Of a stretch of 64,000 bases of DNA, positions 8,302-17,258 are shown piece after piece (position 1 is the first letter of the stretch; each line of letters opens with the position of its first letter). Source of the DNA: Gluconacetobacter aggeris (GTDB lineage: Bacteria > Pseudomonadota > Alphaproteobacteria > Acetobacterales > Acetobacteraceae); contig NZ_JABEQD010000003.1 in the NCBI RefSeq assembly GCF_014174395.1, positions 124,001 to 188,000 of the forward strand. Direction: 5' to 3'. A model generated the notes under the pieces. That model did not search any database and was not told where the DNA came from. It was given only the letters and a program-made list of their open reading frames with translations. The translations under genes were made by a program, and so were the position numbers.

Positions 8302-10026
8302 ATGGCCACCAAGAAACCCGGTCCGCCGCGCACCTCCGCCCCACCACCGGATACGGGCCACCTGTTTCACGAAATGCAGACGGAAGCAGCCCGCGCGCTT
8401 GCCGCCGACCCACAGAATGTCCAGGCCCTCGCGCAGGAAATCGCCTCCACACCAGCCGGCGACGAGGCGGACGAGGCACTGTGCACGCTCCTGACGATAA
8501 CGCTCGACCAGGCCCGCATGGCGCAGGAAGGCGGCCAGCGTTCCGGCAAACGGTGCCTCGATGCCGTATCGCACCATCTGGTCGACCTGTCCCGGAAAGG
8601 CCTGGTCACGGTGGGCGGCAACATTGCGATAACCCGATGCTACGTCAGGGCCGGCCTCCCCGTCCCGGCAGGTCTGGCGCCCGGCGAGCAGGCCATCCTG
8701 CGGGAAACGTCCTCATTTCTCCCAGGGGACGAAACCAGTCCCGAAGCTGCATTCGCAAAGATATCCGAGAGCCTCCTGAACGATATCGGCGACGATCCCT
8801 CGATTCTGCATCAGGCATTTGCCGAAATCCTGCCCGGTATTCCCCCTGACGCCAGATCCCTGTTGTGCAAGGTCGCCGCCGCGAATCCCGATACGCGCTT
8901 CGAACAACTGGCCTGCGCCTGGCTTCTCGATATGTCCGAACAGGTCCGGAGCGGCGCCCTCGAAGGCCTGACCGATCGCCTGGCCGCCGGCAGGCTCAGT
9001 CCGCGGGCCCTCGGCCGCCTGGCGGTTCTGAGAAGCTGGATCGTCGACGAACCCGTTCGGCAGCGCGTGGACGCCCTGATCAGGAACGCCATCCGGTCCG
9101 GTATTTCCCAGAACAGGGACACCCCGCCATCGCATCGGATCGTAAGATGCGTTTCCAGCCCTATCGACGGCGCGGGCGCGCAAAGCCTCGCGATCGGGCT
9201 TCAGAAAGGCCGGGCCCGGGCAATCGCCATGGTCCTGCTCAAGCAGGGATTTGGCGTAAAGGATGCCTATGTCGTCCCCTGCGCCAACGCGGCGGAACAG
9301 CGTGGCCTCCTGCAACAGGTTTCGGCCCTCGGCGGCAAGGGCGACGTCTCGCTGGACTATATCCAGGCCGCCCTGGGCTTCGCCTTGGCGGAAGGGCGTA
9401 AAAATGCCGTCTATCCCGCGCCCGGCCTGGCCGATGTCGCGGAGGCCTGCGCCCTGACGTCTCTTCGCCCGACGCAGGACGCCTCCGTCCAGGCAATGTT
9501 GAGCGCGTACGATCCGGAAAACGCCCTTGCCTCCCTCGATCCGGAGGAACGCGAGACACTCGTCGCCGCAAGCGAGGACTGGCCCCCGTCCTATCCCATG
9601 ATCGGCCACTGGTTCGAGGATAATGACGACATATTCGACGGAACCGACGCCACCAGCACGGCCCACGCGCATGCATTATGGACCTGGCTTGAAACACGTC
9701 GGGATTTCTGGGCCTCCATCATCGCCCGGACGGCCCTGCTCCTGAAGGACCAGGGCGATCCTGAGGCCCCCTCCTTCGCGATGACCGCACGCGCGATCAG
9801 CCAGGGCGACCCGCTCCAGCGCATACCCGTGATGGCGGCGATCGTCGACCAGACACTGGAGGCACGGCGTGCCGCCTCGTTCACAATAGACGAAGGCATG
9901 CCGGACGGAGTCGACGAAGATATCATGGCCCTTCTCATGAACCTCATGGCTCCGCCCCCGCAACCGGCCCGCCGGCCATCCAGCAGCAAACCCGCGCGAA
10001 AAGGCGCCCGCCGAAAGCCGAAATGA
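8302..10026 (+). CDS. 574-aa protein of unknown function, translationally coupled to a peptidoglycan-binding protein
   Basis: I do not recognise this protein. AAGGAAC nine bases before the ATG supports the start. It is predicted cytoplasmic and almost wholly helical. Repeated Ala/Leu helical units in the middle (for example LACAWLLDMSEQVRSGALEGL and the following PRALGRLAVLRSW) look HEAT-like. A central segment around residues 310-375 (KQGFGVKDAYVVPCANAAEQ) is better ordered. The C-terminus is a short Pro/Arg/Lys tail, a common ending in GC-rich acetic acid bacteria. Its stop overlaps the next start (ATGA). No catalytic motif is visible. A scaffold or regulator for the adjacent exported protein is possible but not supported directly. 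Confidence 0.7.
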   Translation: MATKKPGPPRTSAPPPDTGHLFHEMQTEAARALAADPQNVQALAQEIASTPAGDEADEALCTLLTITLDQARMAQEGGQRSGKRCLDAVSHHLVDLSRKGLVTVGGNIAITRCYVRAGLPVPAGLAPGEQAILRETSSFLPGDETSPEAAFAKISESLLNDIGDDPSILHQAFAEILPGIPPDARSLLCKVAAANPDTRFEQLACAWLLDMSEQVRSGALEGLTDRLAAGRLSPRALGRLAVLRSWIVDEPVRQRVDALIRNAIRSGISQNRDTPPSHRIVRCVSSPIDGAGAQSLAIGLQKGRARAIAMVLLKQGFGVKDAYVVPCANAAEQRGLLQQVSALGGKGDVSLDYIQAALGFALAEGRKNAVYPAPGLADVAEACALTSLRPTQDASVQAMLSAYDPENALASLDPEERETLVAASEDWPPSYPMIGHWFEDNDDIFDGTDATSTAHAHALWTWLETRRDFWASIIARTALLLKDQGDPEAPSFAMTARAISQGDPLQRIPVMAAIVDQTLEARRAASFTIDEGMPDGVDEDIMALLMNLMAPPPQPARRPSSSKPARKGARRKPK

Positions 10027-11885
10027 CGTTTCCAGGCAGAACGTCGCCGGAACCCTCTATCGGAAAGAGCAGTTTGATGTCCCAGCCATTTCTTCACGAT
10101 GCCGCAACCGGACACCGGCTTGCCGTCTCCGGCCTGCTCGCCCTTGTCATACTGTCCATCGGCGGTCGGCCGGCGCACGCGGCATCGACCATCGTGCCGG
10201 CTTTGGCAGAGGCAAGCCTCGGCGACCGCGCCCGGCTCGATCTCGCCGCCGGCGGGCTGGCAGCCTCCATCACGCTGAAACCCTCAACGCAATGCGGCGC
10301 CGCCATGGCATGGCAGCCGGCCGATCCCAATCCGCCATCCACCTGCCGCATCGCCATATTGTCCGTCAGGGCAAAGGGGCATGCACGCCCGGCATCCTTT
10401 CCGCTGGCGCCCTACGGGCAGGATGCAGGCTTCATGGACCTGAGGGTGAGCATCCAGAGGCTGGATGCCACGTCCGCCGTGCCGCAGGTCATGGTCTCGG
10501 CCTATACGGGCGGTGCCCATTGCTGCGAGGTGACTTCCATCTTCGGACGGGGATCGGACGGGCAATGGGTGCATGCCGACCTTGGCATGCAGGATGGCGG
10601 CGGCCCGCCCGCCATCGTCGCGGTGCCGGGCGCGCATGACCCCGTCATCGTGACCTACGATCAGGCTTTTCTATATACTTTCGCCTCGCATGCCGGGTCC
10701 TTCACCCCCGTAATGCTCTATCGCTATCACGATGGCGAACTCACCAATGTCAGCGACGATCCGGCCTACCGATCCTATCTGGTCGAGGATCTGGCGAAGC
10801 AGACCCGGCAATGGGAGTCCTCCGGCCGGTCGGAGCCCAATGGCTATCTGGCCTATTACGTCGCAACCCGGGCCCGCCTCGGCCAGCTTTCCGCCGCCTG
10901 GGCCCATATGCTGCCGCGTGCGGAGAATGCGACGAAAAGCGGGTTCGGCGTATCGCCATGCAGCCTGAAATCCGCCGAGGAAACCGCGAACGGCCGCTAT
11001 TGCTCCAAGGCCGATCGCATCCTGCTTCCCTTCCCGCAGGGACTGGCGGCCTTCCTGACCCGCAATGATTATATCTCGGCCGCGCAGGCCCGCGTACTCC
11101 TGTCCGACCGACCCGCCAAGGGCGCCGGCTCCGCGCCGTCCGGGCCATACCATCCCGATTTCCCCTGCGACCCTCCGCCGGCCGGCAACGGCGTGGCCAC
11201 CATGCTGTGCCAGGACAGCGAGGCCGCACGGCACGAGCTGATGTTCGACCAGGTCTATTACGCATTGCGCCACCAGGTCGGTCAGGACGGATGGAAGGAC
11301 CTCAGGCAGCAGGTCGTCGCAGACGAAAACATGGCCAACCAATCCTGCGGCCTGCCCGTTCCGGGCGCAGGGGCGCAGACCATCCCACCCAACGGTGCCG
11401 CCTGTTACAGCGACGCCATGGACCGTCTGTCGGCCCAATATCGCGTCCGGCTCTCCAGCGCCGCCCTCGCGGAAAGCCAACGTCCGCTGGATCGCCACAT
11501 CGCGCTCCAGAAAAAACTGGTCGAACTCGGCCTCCTGCCGGCCGATACGGTGGTGGACGGCATCTATGGCGAGGCCACGCGGGCCGCGATCACCGCCTGG
11601 CAGCAGGCAGCCCACCGCCCGAGGACGGACGGCTTCCTATCCGATGACGACGCGGCCATTCTGATCCCCCCGCCGCAGGTCGCAACCACCCCGGCGACAC
11701 CGGCCCCGCCATCACCGATGGCAGCCACGGCCAACGTGCCATCCCAGGCCCCCACCGCACCGCAGACGCCCCAGGCGCAGGCGGGGACCGGCCTCCCCAT
11801 CAAGCTGGTCTTCGCCATCATCCTCGCAGGCCTGGCGGCCCTGATAGCGATCCGCGTCGGCCGCAGGCGCAGAGGCAATCCGTGA
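10023..11885 (+). CDS. exported protein with LprI-like and peptidoglycan-binding domains, C-terminal membrane anchor
   Basis: A 620-aa multidomain protein. A hydrophobic leader ending in PAHA-A lies at residues ~32-57. If translation instead starts at the in-frame ATG at 10077 (MSQPFL), the signal peptide has a normal length; the 10023 start overlaps the upstream stop. An N-terminal ~250-residue beta-rich domain contains YTGGAHCCE. A Cys-containing helical segment (~405-480, DQVYYALRHQVGQDGWKD, CYSDAMDRL) resembles LprI/DUF1311. A peptidoglycan-binding repeat (~495-550, VDGIYGEATRAAITAWQ) and a Pro/Ala linker follow. The final segment is a transmembrane helix with an RRRRGNP cytoplasmic end. 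A cell-wall-associated envelope role is inferred. It is convergent with the TetR gene. Confidence 0.75.
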   Translation: MTFPGRTSPEPSIGKSSLMSQPFLHDAATGHRLAVSGLLALVILSIGGRPAHAASTIVPALAEASLGDRARLDLAAGGLAASITLKPSTQCGAAMAWQPADPNPPSTCRIAILSVRAKGHARPASFPLAPYGQDAGFMDLRVSIQRLDATSAVPQVMVSAYTGGAHCCEVTSIFGRGSDGQWVHADLGMQDGGGPPAIVAVPGAHDPVIVTYDQAFLYTFASHAGSFTPVMLYRYHDGELTNVSDDPAYRSYLVEDLAKQTRQWESSGRSEPNGYLAYYVATRARLGQLSAAWAHMLPRAENATKSGFGVSPCSLKSAEETANGRYCSKADRILLPFPQGLAAFLTRNDYISAAQARVLLSDRPAKGAGSAPSGPYHPDFPCDPPPAGNGVATMLCQDSEAARHELMFDQVYYALRHQVGQDGWKDLRQQVVADENMANQSCGLPVPGAGAQTIPPNGAACYSDAMDRLSAQYRVRLSSAALAESQRPLDRHIALQKKLVELGLLPADTVVDGIYGEATRAAITAWQQAAHRPRTDGFLSDDDAAILIPPPQVATTPATPAPPSPMAATANVPSQAPTAPQTPQAQAGTGLPIKLVFAIILAGLAALIAIRVGRRRRGNP

Positions 11886-11921
11886 CCGCCCGCCCGCAGG
11901 CCATCCCGCCACGGCCCAGGG

Positions 11922-11945
11922 GGTGATCGGTCCTACCCGATCACC
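11922..11945. terminator. 9-bp inverted repeat between convergent genes
   Basis: GGTGATCGG and CCGATCACC form a perfect 9-bp stem around a 6-base loop. The hairpin lies between the peptidoglycan-binding gene and the 3' end of the TetR gene, and its right arm covers the last TetR codons. No T-run follows on either strand, so termination activity is inferred from position and stem only. Confidence 0.45.
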
Positions 11946-12505
11946 TTCTCGATAATCGTCTCGTCCGCCGGGATCTGGCCATCGAGCATCAGCATGGCCA
12001 GACCATGGACCAGGGCCCAGGCCTCGATGGCGCGGGTGGCGGCCTCCCCCCCCTGGCGGGCCGCCATCATCGCGGCATTGGCCTGCAACAGCGTCCCGGC
12101 TTCCGAATCCAGCGTGCCGGCGGCCTTCGCGGGCGCCAGCACGGGCGAGGCGAAGATCAGGCGAAACAGCGCCGGATGGGCGAGCGCAAACCGCACATAG
12201 GCGCGCCCCGTCGCCGCGAAACCGGCCGAGCCGCCGCCAGCCTCCTCCCCCGCTGCGCGCTGCGCCCCGCCGAGCTGCGCCAACCCCTCCAGCGCCAGCG
12301 CCGTCAGCAGCGCATCCTTGTCGGGAAAATGGCGGTAGACCGAAGTCGCGCTCACCCCGACGCCGCGCGCGACCTCGCGCAGCGACAGCGCGTCCACATC
12401 CCGCTCCCCCAGCAAGCGCAGCCCTTCGGCAATCAGCGCCGCGCGCAGATCACCATGATGATAGGACCGCTTCCTCAAGTTGACACTGTTATCATTTCCA
12501 CTCAT
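11933..12505 (-). CDS. TetR/AcrR-family transcriptional regulator
   Basis: A 190-aa regulator. The N-terminal helix-turn-helix begins at YHHGDLRAALIAEGL, continues through ALSLREVARGVGVS, and ends with the typical SVYRHFPDKDALLTAL recognition end. The C-terminal ligand domain is Ala-rich. I chose the ATG at 12505. Longer in-frame starts would run far into the divergent carotenoid oxygenase gene and encode an unlikely N-terminus. The 28-base gap to the divergent gene and the 17-bp imperfect inverted repeat around this start imply that it represses the oxygenase operon and itself. The ligand is unknown; an apocarotenoid or related lipophile would fit the neighbour but is inference. Confidence 0.88.
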   Translation of the reverse strand: MSGNDNSVNLRKRSYHHGDLRAALIAEGLRLLGERDVDALSLREVARGVGVSATSVYRHFPDKDALLTALALEGLAQLGGAQRAAGEEAGGGSAGFAATGRAYVRFALAHPALFRLIFASPVLAPAKAAGTLDSEAGTLLQANAAMMAARQGGEAATRAIEAWALVHGLAMLMLDGQIPADETIIEKVIG

Positions 12506-12520
12506 ATTAACAGCGTAAAC
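12479..12520. promoter_or_regulatory. probable TetR operator overlapping divergent promoter
   Basis: Two 17-base arms in inverted orientation (12479-12495 starting GTTGACACTGTTAT, and 12504-12520, whose reverse complement starts GTTTACGCTGTTAA) match at 13 of 17 positions across an 8-base spacer. The left arm contains TTGACA, and AT-rich hexamers lie 17-19 bases further toward the oxygenase gene, so bound repressor would cover that promoter. The site also spans the TetR start codon, consistent with autoregulation. An SD-like GGAGG at 12524-12528 serves the oxygenase gene. Confidence 0.6.
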
Positions 12521-12533
12521 ATCGGAGGCCGAC

Positions 12534-13979
12534 ATGGGAAGCCCGATCGAAACGCTGATCCGCGGAACAGTGGCCAAGGGCATCGGGACCCTGGCCGCGT
12601 TCAACCGCAAACACCTGCCGCCACCCGCCAACGGCAACCCGTTCCTGACCGGCATGCACACGCCGATGACCGAGGAACGGACGCTGACCGAACTGACGGT
12701 CACCGGCACGATCCCCGCCGGGCTCGACGGGCGCTATCTGCGCATCGGCCCCAACCCGGTGGCCCCCGATCCGGCCTCCTATCACTGGTTCATCGGCGAC
12801 GGCATGGTCCATGGGCTCGCGATCGCCAATGGCCGCGCATTGTGGTACCGCAACCGCTGGGTCCGCTCGAATGCCGTCGCCAAGGCGCGCGGCGTCGCCC
12901 CCGCGCCGGGGCCGCGCCACGCATTCGATACCGTGAACACCAACGTCGTCGATATCGGCGGCCGCACCTTCGCGCTGGTCGAGGCCGGCAGCTATCCGGT
13001 CGAACTCGGCGAGACACTCGACGATCAGCGCTACACTCCTTTCGACGGCTCGCTGCAAGGCTCCTTCAGCGCCCATCCCCACCGCGATCCGAAAACCGGC
13101 GAACAGCACGCCATCTGTTACGAGGGCCGCGACCCCGGCACCATCCGCTACGTCGTGATCGATGCAACCGGCCGCGTGATCCGCGAGGAACCGATCGCGG
13201 TCAAGCACGGCCCGATGATCCATGATTGCGCGATCACCGACCGTTTCGTAATCATCCTCGACCTGCCCGTCACCTTTTCCATGAAGGCACTGGTCGCGGG
13301 CCACGGTTTTCCCTATCGCTGGAACCCGGCGCATCAGGCACGGGTGGGGCTGATGCCGCGCCAGGGCCGGCAGGAGGATATCATCTGGTGCCCGGTCGCA
13401 CCGGGATACGCCTTCCATGTCGCCAACGCCCATGACACGGATGACGGGCAGGTAATCCTCGATCTCTGCGTCTATGACACGATGTTCAGCGACGGCGCGC
13501 AGGGGCCGGATGCACGGTCGCGCGGGCTGGAACGCTGGACCGTCGACCCCGCCGGCCGCACGGTCGCCATCCGCACGCTCGACGCCGCCCCCCAGGAATT
13601 CCCCCGCCCGGACGAACGATTCTTCGGCCAACCCTACCGCCACGCCTGGAGCCTCGCCCTGCCGGCCGATCCCGCCAGCCGCTTTCTCGGCGCAACGGCG
13701 CTCTACGCGCACGATCTCGCAACCGGCGAACGGCAAATCCATGATTTCGGCGCCAACCGCCATCCCGGCGAATTCGTCTTCGTGCCGGAGACCGCGGACA
13801 GTCCCGAAGGCCATGGCTGGCTGATCGGCTTCGTCATCGACATGGCGACCGAGACGACCGACCTCGTCATCCTCGACGCCCGCCGGTTTCAGGACCCGCC
13901 GGTTGCCAGCATCCGCCTGCCCCACCGCGTGCCGCCCGGCTTCCACGGCAACTGGATCGCCAGGGGTGAAGCGCAATGA
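12534..13979 (+). CDS. carotenoid oxygenase (carotenoid/stilbene cleavage dioxygenase family)
   Basis: A 481-aa member of the RPE65/CCD family, a seven-bladed beta-propeller with a non-haem Fe(II) held by four histidines. Candidate ligands are visible at H181 (in SAHPHRDP), H230 (MIHDCAIT), H295 (FHVANAHD) and H471 (FHGNW). The N-terminal [22 protein letters not shown] motif is also typical. The enzyme would cleave a double bond in a carotenoid, apocarotenoid or lignostilbene-type aromatic using oxygen; the substrate cannot be told from sequence. GGAGG five bases before the ATG supports the start. Its stop overlaps the next start (ATGA), so it forms a two-gene operon with the membrane protein downstream, under the divergent TetR regulator. 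Confidence 0.92.
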   Translation: MGSPIETLIRGTVAKGIGTLAAFNRKHLPPPANGNPFLTGMHTPMTEERTLTELTVTGTIPAGLDGRYLRIGPNPVAPDPASYHWFIGDGMVHGLAIANGRALWYRNRWVRSNAVAKARGVAPAPGPRHAFDTVNTNVVDIGGRTFALVEAGSYPVELGETLDDQRYTPFDGSLQGSFSAHPHRDPKTGEQHAICYEGRDPGTIRYVVIDATGRVIREEPIAVKHGPMIHDCAITDRFVIILDLPVTFSMKALVAGHGFPYRWNPAHQARVGLMPRQGRQEDIIWCPVAPGYAFHVANAHDTDDGQVILDLCVYDTMFSDGAQGPDARSRGLERWTVDPAGRTVAIRTLDAAPQEFPRPDERFFGQPYRHAWSLALPADPASRFLGATALYAHDLATGERQIHDFGANRHPGEFVFVPETADSPEGHGWLIGFVIDMATETTDLVILDARRFQDPPVASIRLPHRVPPGFHGNWIARGEAQ

Positions 13980-14635
13980 ACAGCCTGCATCGCCGCGCCC
14001 CCCGCCTCGCGCTCCTGGCGCTCGATCTGGCGGTGAATTTCGCCGCCCCAGCACTGATCTACGACCGGATGCACGCAGGCTGGGGCGATGTCGACGCGCT
14101 GCTGGCCTCGTCCGCGCCCCCGGTACTGTGGAGTATCGGCAGCTTCGTCTACAGGCGACGGATCGATGCGCTGTCCCTCATCGCCCTGGCCGGCATCACC
14201 CTCTCCCTGCTCGCATTCGTCGGCGGCGGCTCGGCCCGGCTGCTGGAACTGCGCGAACAGATGGCGACATTCCTGATCGGCCTGGCCTTCCTGTTCTCGG
14301 CCGCGATCGGCAAACCGCTGATCTACCCGCTGGCCCGGGCCACCATGGCCCGTACATCCGCCCGGGCCCTGGCCGATTTCGACGCACGGCGCGACGACCC
14401 GCCTGTACGGCATACGATCATGGTCATGACGCTGGTATGGGGCTTCGGCCAGGTGGCGCACGTCGGCGTCTCGGTCGCGCTCATCTACAGCCTGCCGATC
14501 GGCACCTATCTCGTGGCCGGCCCCGTCCTCGGCTACGCCACAATGGGCGGCCTGGCCCTGTGGACCCTCCTCTATCAACGCTACCGGACACGACACGTCG
14601 TCCTCGGCAAAGCCCCGACCACCAACGCAACATAA
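13976..14635 (+). CDS. VC0807-like polytopic membrane protein
   Basis: A 219-aa integral membrane protein with about five to six hydrophobic segments (near residues 12-28, 42-58, 66-84, 98-116, 148-170 and 178-198). It matches the VC0807-type family pattern: ALIYDRM after the first helix, [23 protein letters not shown], and a later [20 protein letters not shown]. Function of the family is unknown. Translation is coupled to the carotenoid oxygenase through an ATGA overlap, so it may handle uptake or export of the same hydrophobic compound; that is inference. Confidence 0.7.
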   Translation: MNSLHRRAPRLALLALDLAVNFAAPALIYDRMHAGWGDVDALLASSAPPVLWSIGSFVYRRRIDALSLIALAGITLSLLAFVGGGSARLLELREQMATFLIGLAFLFSAAIGKPLIYPLARATMARTSARALADFDARRDDPPVRHTIMVMTLVWGFGQVAHVGVSVALIYSLPIGTYLVAGPVLGYATMGGLALWTLLYQRYRTRHVVLGKAPTTNAT

Positions 14636-14738
14636 GCAGCCGATCCGGTCCCCAGCCGGCGTTTCAGCATGATTTAACGATTCTCTAATCCTTGAAACGG
14701 AGCCTGATCCCACCCCCACCCCTCAAGGGAACAGCCCG

Positions 14739-16130
14739 ATGATCAGGATCGACCCCATACAGCCTGACTCGGTCCCCCTCTCCTTTCCGGGTGCCGAGGG
14801 CGACACATCAAAGACCGCCGGCGAATCGCCCCCTGGCAGCGGCTCCGATCCTGCGTCGGCATCGGGTGGCGGCGATACCGTCACCCTGTCGGCGGAAGCC
14901 ATCACAGCCCTGGCCATCCTCTCAGCCGAGGCGGCAGGCGGCCTGCTGGCGCCTCCTGATGCGCTGCTTTCCCCCACATTGTCGGACATGCCCGCGCCCG
15001 CCCCCGAGAACGCCACGAACCCCGCAGCCACCGACGCCGCCGCCTTCGCCCTGGGCGTCAGCGGGGAAACCACCCATCCGGCAATCTGGGGACGCGCCTA
15101 CGAACGCACCCTGATGTCGGCTCCCGATCGAACCAACCCGGCAGGCGGCACGCCAGGAACCGACACGCAGGCGCAAACCGACCGCACGACCGCGGACACG
15201 CCCCAGAGTTGGGCCTTGGCAAGCGATATGGACAAGGCGTTGATCGAGCGTCTGCTCAATACCGGCCTGAAAGAAGACCCGAGCACCCGCATCCTCAACG
15301 GCCAGGCCACCGACCACACGGGCAACAGGCCGCAGGCCACCACCGACCAGATCGCGGCGGACACGCGACCCGACCTCGCGAACGCCCTTGACCCCACATT
15401 CACCGCCCACAACGCGCAGCCAGTTCCCGGCGTCGACGAGCGGATTGCCGCGATGTATGCGCCGCTCCCCGGCAGCCGCGAACTCCAGGATCATATTCCC
15501 GAAATCGACGAGAACGCACCCGCGCCGGAACCGACCGGCCGGACAGGCCCGCTTCACGATGCACTCACCGCCTGGCGGCACCGCCGGCTGAACGCACTCT
15601 ATCCCGCGATCTTCTTCGACACGCTGCGGGTAAAAATCCGCGACGACAGCATCATCCGCGACAAGCCGGTGCATATCGTGCTGGGCATGCGCCTCGACGG
15701 CACCACGGATCTTCTCGGCCTATGGATCGAACGGCATGAGGGCACCGGACTGGGCCGCCATATCATGGACTCACTGAAGCGCCGGGGCCTGGAGGATATC
15801 CTGATGGCCGTGGTCGAAGGACCCGACGGCTTTCCGGATGCCGTCCGCGCGGCCTTTCCGCAGGCGCGGGTCCATCCCTCGATCGACCATCTGCTGCACC
15901 ATCTACCGGATTTCGTGGCATTGAAGGACCGCGCCTCCCTGGCCGGGAAAACCGCCTTCGCAGCGGAGAGCCCCTGGGGCCGGATGCTCCTGGCCACCAC
16001 ACACGCCATCAAGGCATTGAATGCGATGCTCGGCCGGGCTGTCCAGGCACGCGGATATTTCCCCAGCGACGAAACGGCGCTGGCATTCCTCTATCTGAAA
16101 GCAGATACGACCGAAAAAACCAGTCCCTGA
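14739..16130 (+). CDS. probably exapted, inactive IS256-family transposase fused to a novel N-terminal region
   Basis: An intact 463-aa frame with AAGGGA eight bases before its ATG. Residues 1-~275 are low-complexity, Pro/Ala/Thr/Asp-rich and include GGGDTVTLSAEA; I recognise no domain there. Residues ~285-463 clearly match IS256/Mutator transposases: YPAIFFDTLRVKIRDDSII, LGLWIERHEGTG, KRRGLEDILMAVVEG, then TTHAIKALN and ARGYFPSDETA. The helical insertion between KDR and TTNAIE is missing (~70 aa). The usual first Asp is kept (D294), the second is Glu (E360), and the catalytic Glu of NAIES is Lys (K425). The N-terminal DNA-binding part of normal IS256 enzymes is also absent. Transposition activity is very unlikely, yet the frame is unbroken. 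No terminal inverted repeats were noticed. Confidence 0.7.
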   Translation: MIRIDPIQPDSVPLSFPGAEGDTSKTAGESPPGSGSDPASASGGGDTVTLSAEAITALAILSAEAAGGLLAPPDALLSPTLSDMPAPAPENATNPAATDAAAFALGVSGETTHPAIWGRAYERTLMSAPDRTNPAGGTPGTDTQAQTDRTTADTPQSWALASDMDKALIERLLNTGLKEDPSTRILNGQATDHTGNRPQATTDQIAADTRPDLANALDPTFTAHNAQPVPGVDERIAAMYAPLPGSRELQDHIPEIDENAPAPEPTGRTGPLHDALTAWRHRRLNALYPAIFFDTLRVKIRDDSIIRDKPVHIVLGMRLDGTTDLLGLWIERHEGTGLGRHIMDSLKRRGLEDILMAVVEGPDGFPDAVRAAFPQARVHPSIDHLLHHLPDFVALKDRASLAGKTAFAAESPWGRMLLATTHAIKALNAMLGRAVQARGYFPSDETALAFLYLKADTTEKTSP

Positions 16131-16140
16131 CCATCCCTAC

Positions 16141-16160
16141 CCGCCTTCACGGGCAGGCGG
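16141..16160. terminator. short hairpin between convergent genes
   Basis: CCGCCT and AGGCGG pair across an 8-base loop in the 34-base gap between the transposase-derived gene and the coxF-like gene. There is no T-run. Its position between convergent genes suggests a bidirectional stop signal, weakly supported. Confidence 0.3.
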
Positions 16161-16164
16161 CCCG

Positions 16165-16302
16165 TCACATGCGGACCAACGCCAGACCGTAAAACACGGC
16201 CGCCAGGCCCAGCAGGGTAAAGGCCACGCCAAGGACCCGGCCGCGATGGCGGCGCACGCATTCGCGGGCCTCGTCTTGCGTCAGGGCAAGCGGTTGTTCC
16301 AT
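16165..16302 (-). CDS. CoxF-like small membrane protein
   Basis: A 45-aa protein with a charged N-terminal helix (LTQDEARECVRRHRGR) followed by one transmembrane helix (LGVAFTLLGLAAVFYGLALV). GGAGG six bases before the ATG supports the start, and the gene begins 11 bases after the ctaB stop. In many alphaproteobacteria a small CoxF-type protein of this layout sits directly after ctaB in the cytochrome c oxidase operon. Here the expected ctaG and ctaE genes do not follow. Assignment rests on position, size and topology, since such short proteins carry little sequence signal. Confidence 0.6.
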   Translation of the reverse strand: MEQPLALTQDEARECVRRHRGRVLGVAFTLLGLAAVFYGLALVRM

Positions 16303-16313
16303 CACCGGCCTCC

Positions 16314-17258
16314 TCAGCCCATGATCAGGAAATGATCGGCCAGCAGGCCACAGAACAGCAGGAACAGATAGAGCAGCGAGAAGCGGAACGCCCGCCGCGC
16401 CGCGCCATCGCCCGTCAGGCTGACACCGGTCGCATCCTGCCGATCCCGCAGCACACGCACCGCGCAGCCCACGAATCCGGCATCCAGCAGCCCGGCGATG
16501 GCGGAATACAGCCACCCCGCCTGATGCAGCACCGACGGCACCAGCGATACCGCCGAGAGGATCAGCGTATAGATCAGGATCTGCCGGCGCGTATGCCGGG
16601 CCCCACGCACAACCGGCAGCATCGGAATACCGGCCCGGCCATAATCCTTGCAGGCATAGAGCGACAACGACCAGAAATGCGGCGGCGTCCACAGAAAGAC
16701 GATCGCGAACATCACGACCGGCATCACATCCAGCGACCCGGTGGCCGCCGCCCAGCCGATCATGGGCGGAAAGGCACCGGCCGCCCCGCCGATCACGATG
16801 TTCTGCGGCGTCGAGCGCTTCAGCCACATCGTGTAGATCACGGCATAGAAGAAAATGGAAAAGGCCAGGATGAACGCGGCCAGCGCATTCGTCGCCAGCC
16901 ACATCAGCAGCACGGACGCCGCCGACAGGCCAATCCCAAAGCCCAGCGCCTGATCCTGCCGAATGCGCCCATCAGGAATGGGGCGGCGCGCGGTACGGGT
17001 CATGATCGCATCGATATCGCGATCGTACCACATATTGATCGCACCCGCCGCACCCGACGCCATGCAGATGCACAGGATGGCAACACACGCGATCACCGGG
17101 TTCAGATGCCCCGGCGCCATCGCCATGCCGGCGGCACCGGTAAACACCACCAGCGAGATCACGCGCGGCTTCAGCAGCGCGAACCAGTCGCGGGCCTCGG
17201 TCCCGACCAGCGCCGCCTCGAAACGCGGCGCCTCCGGCGCGGTGGCGCTGGCGCTCAT
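16314..17258 (-). CDS. ctaB: protohaem IX farnesyltransferase (haem O synthase)
   Basis: A 314-aa UbiA-superfamily prenyltransferase with about nine transmembrane helices. The first Asp-rich motif is NMWYDRDIDAIMTRTARRP, and the family signature PQNIVIGGAAGAFPPMIGWAA follows; WTPPHFWSLSLY is also diagnostic. It transfers a farnesyl group to haem b to make haem O. Haem O is needed by bo3-type ubiquinol oxidases, so the enzyme remains useful even if the adjacent oxidase subunit is not functional. The ATG overlaps the upstream CtaD-like stop by four bases, showing operon structure CtaD-like, ctaB, coxF-like. Symbol ctaB is used because of the cox-type context; cyoE would describe the same activity. 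Confidence 0.95.
   Translation of the reverse strand: MSASATAPEAPRFEAALVGTEARDWFALLKPRVISLVVFTGAAGMAMAPGHLNPVIACVAILCICMASGAAGAINMWYDRDIDAIMTRTARRPIPDGRIRQDQALGFGIGLSAASVLLMWLATNALAAFILAFSIFFYAVIYTMWLKRSTPQNIVIGGAAGAFPPMIGWAAATGSLDVMPVVMFAIVFLWTPPHFWSLSLYACKDYGRAGIPMLPVVRGARHTRRQILIYTLILSAVSLVPSVLHQAGWLYSAIAGLLDAGFVGCAVRVLRDRQDATGVSLTGDGAARRAFRFSLLYLFLLFCGLLADHFLIMG

Noticed and set aside
14739-16130. An active IS256 insertion sequence.
   Set aside because: The catalytic Glu is Lys, the core is shortened, the N-terminal DNA-binding part is absent and no terminal inverted repeats or target duplications were seen.
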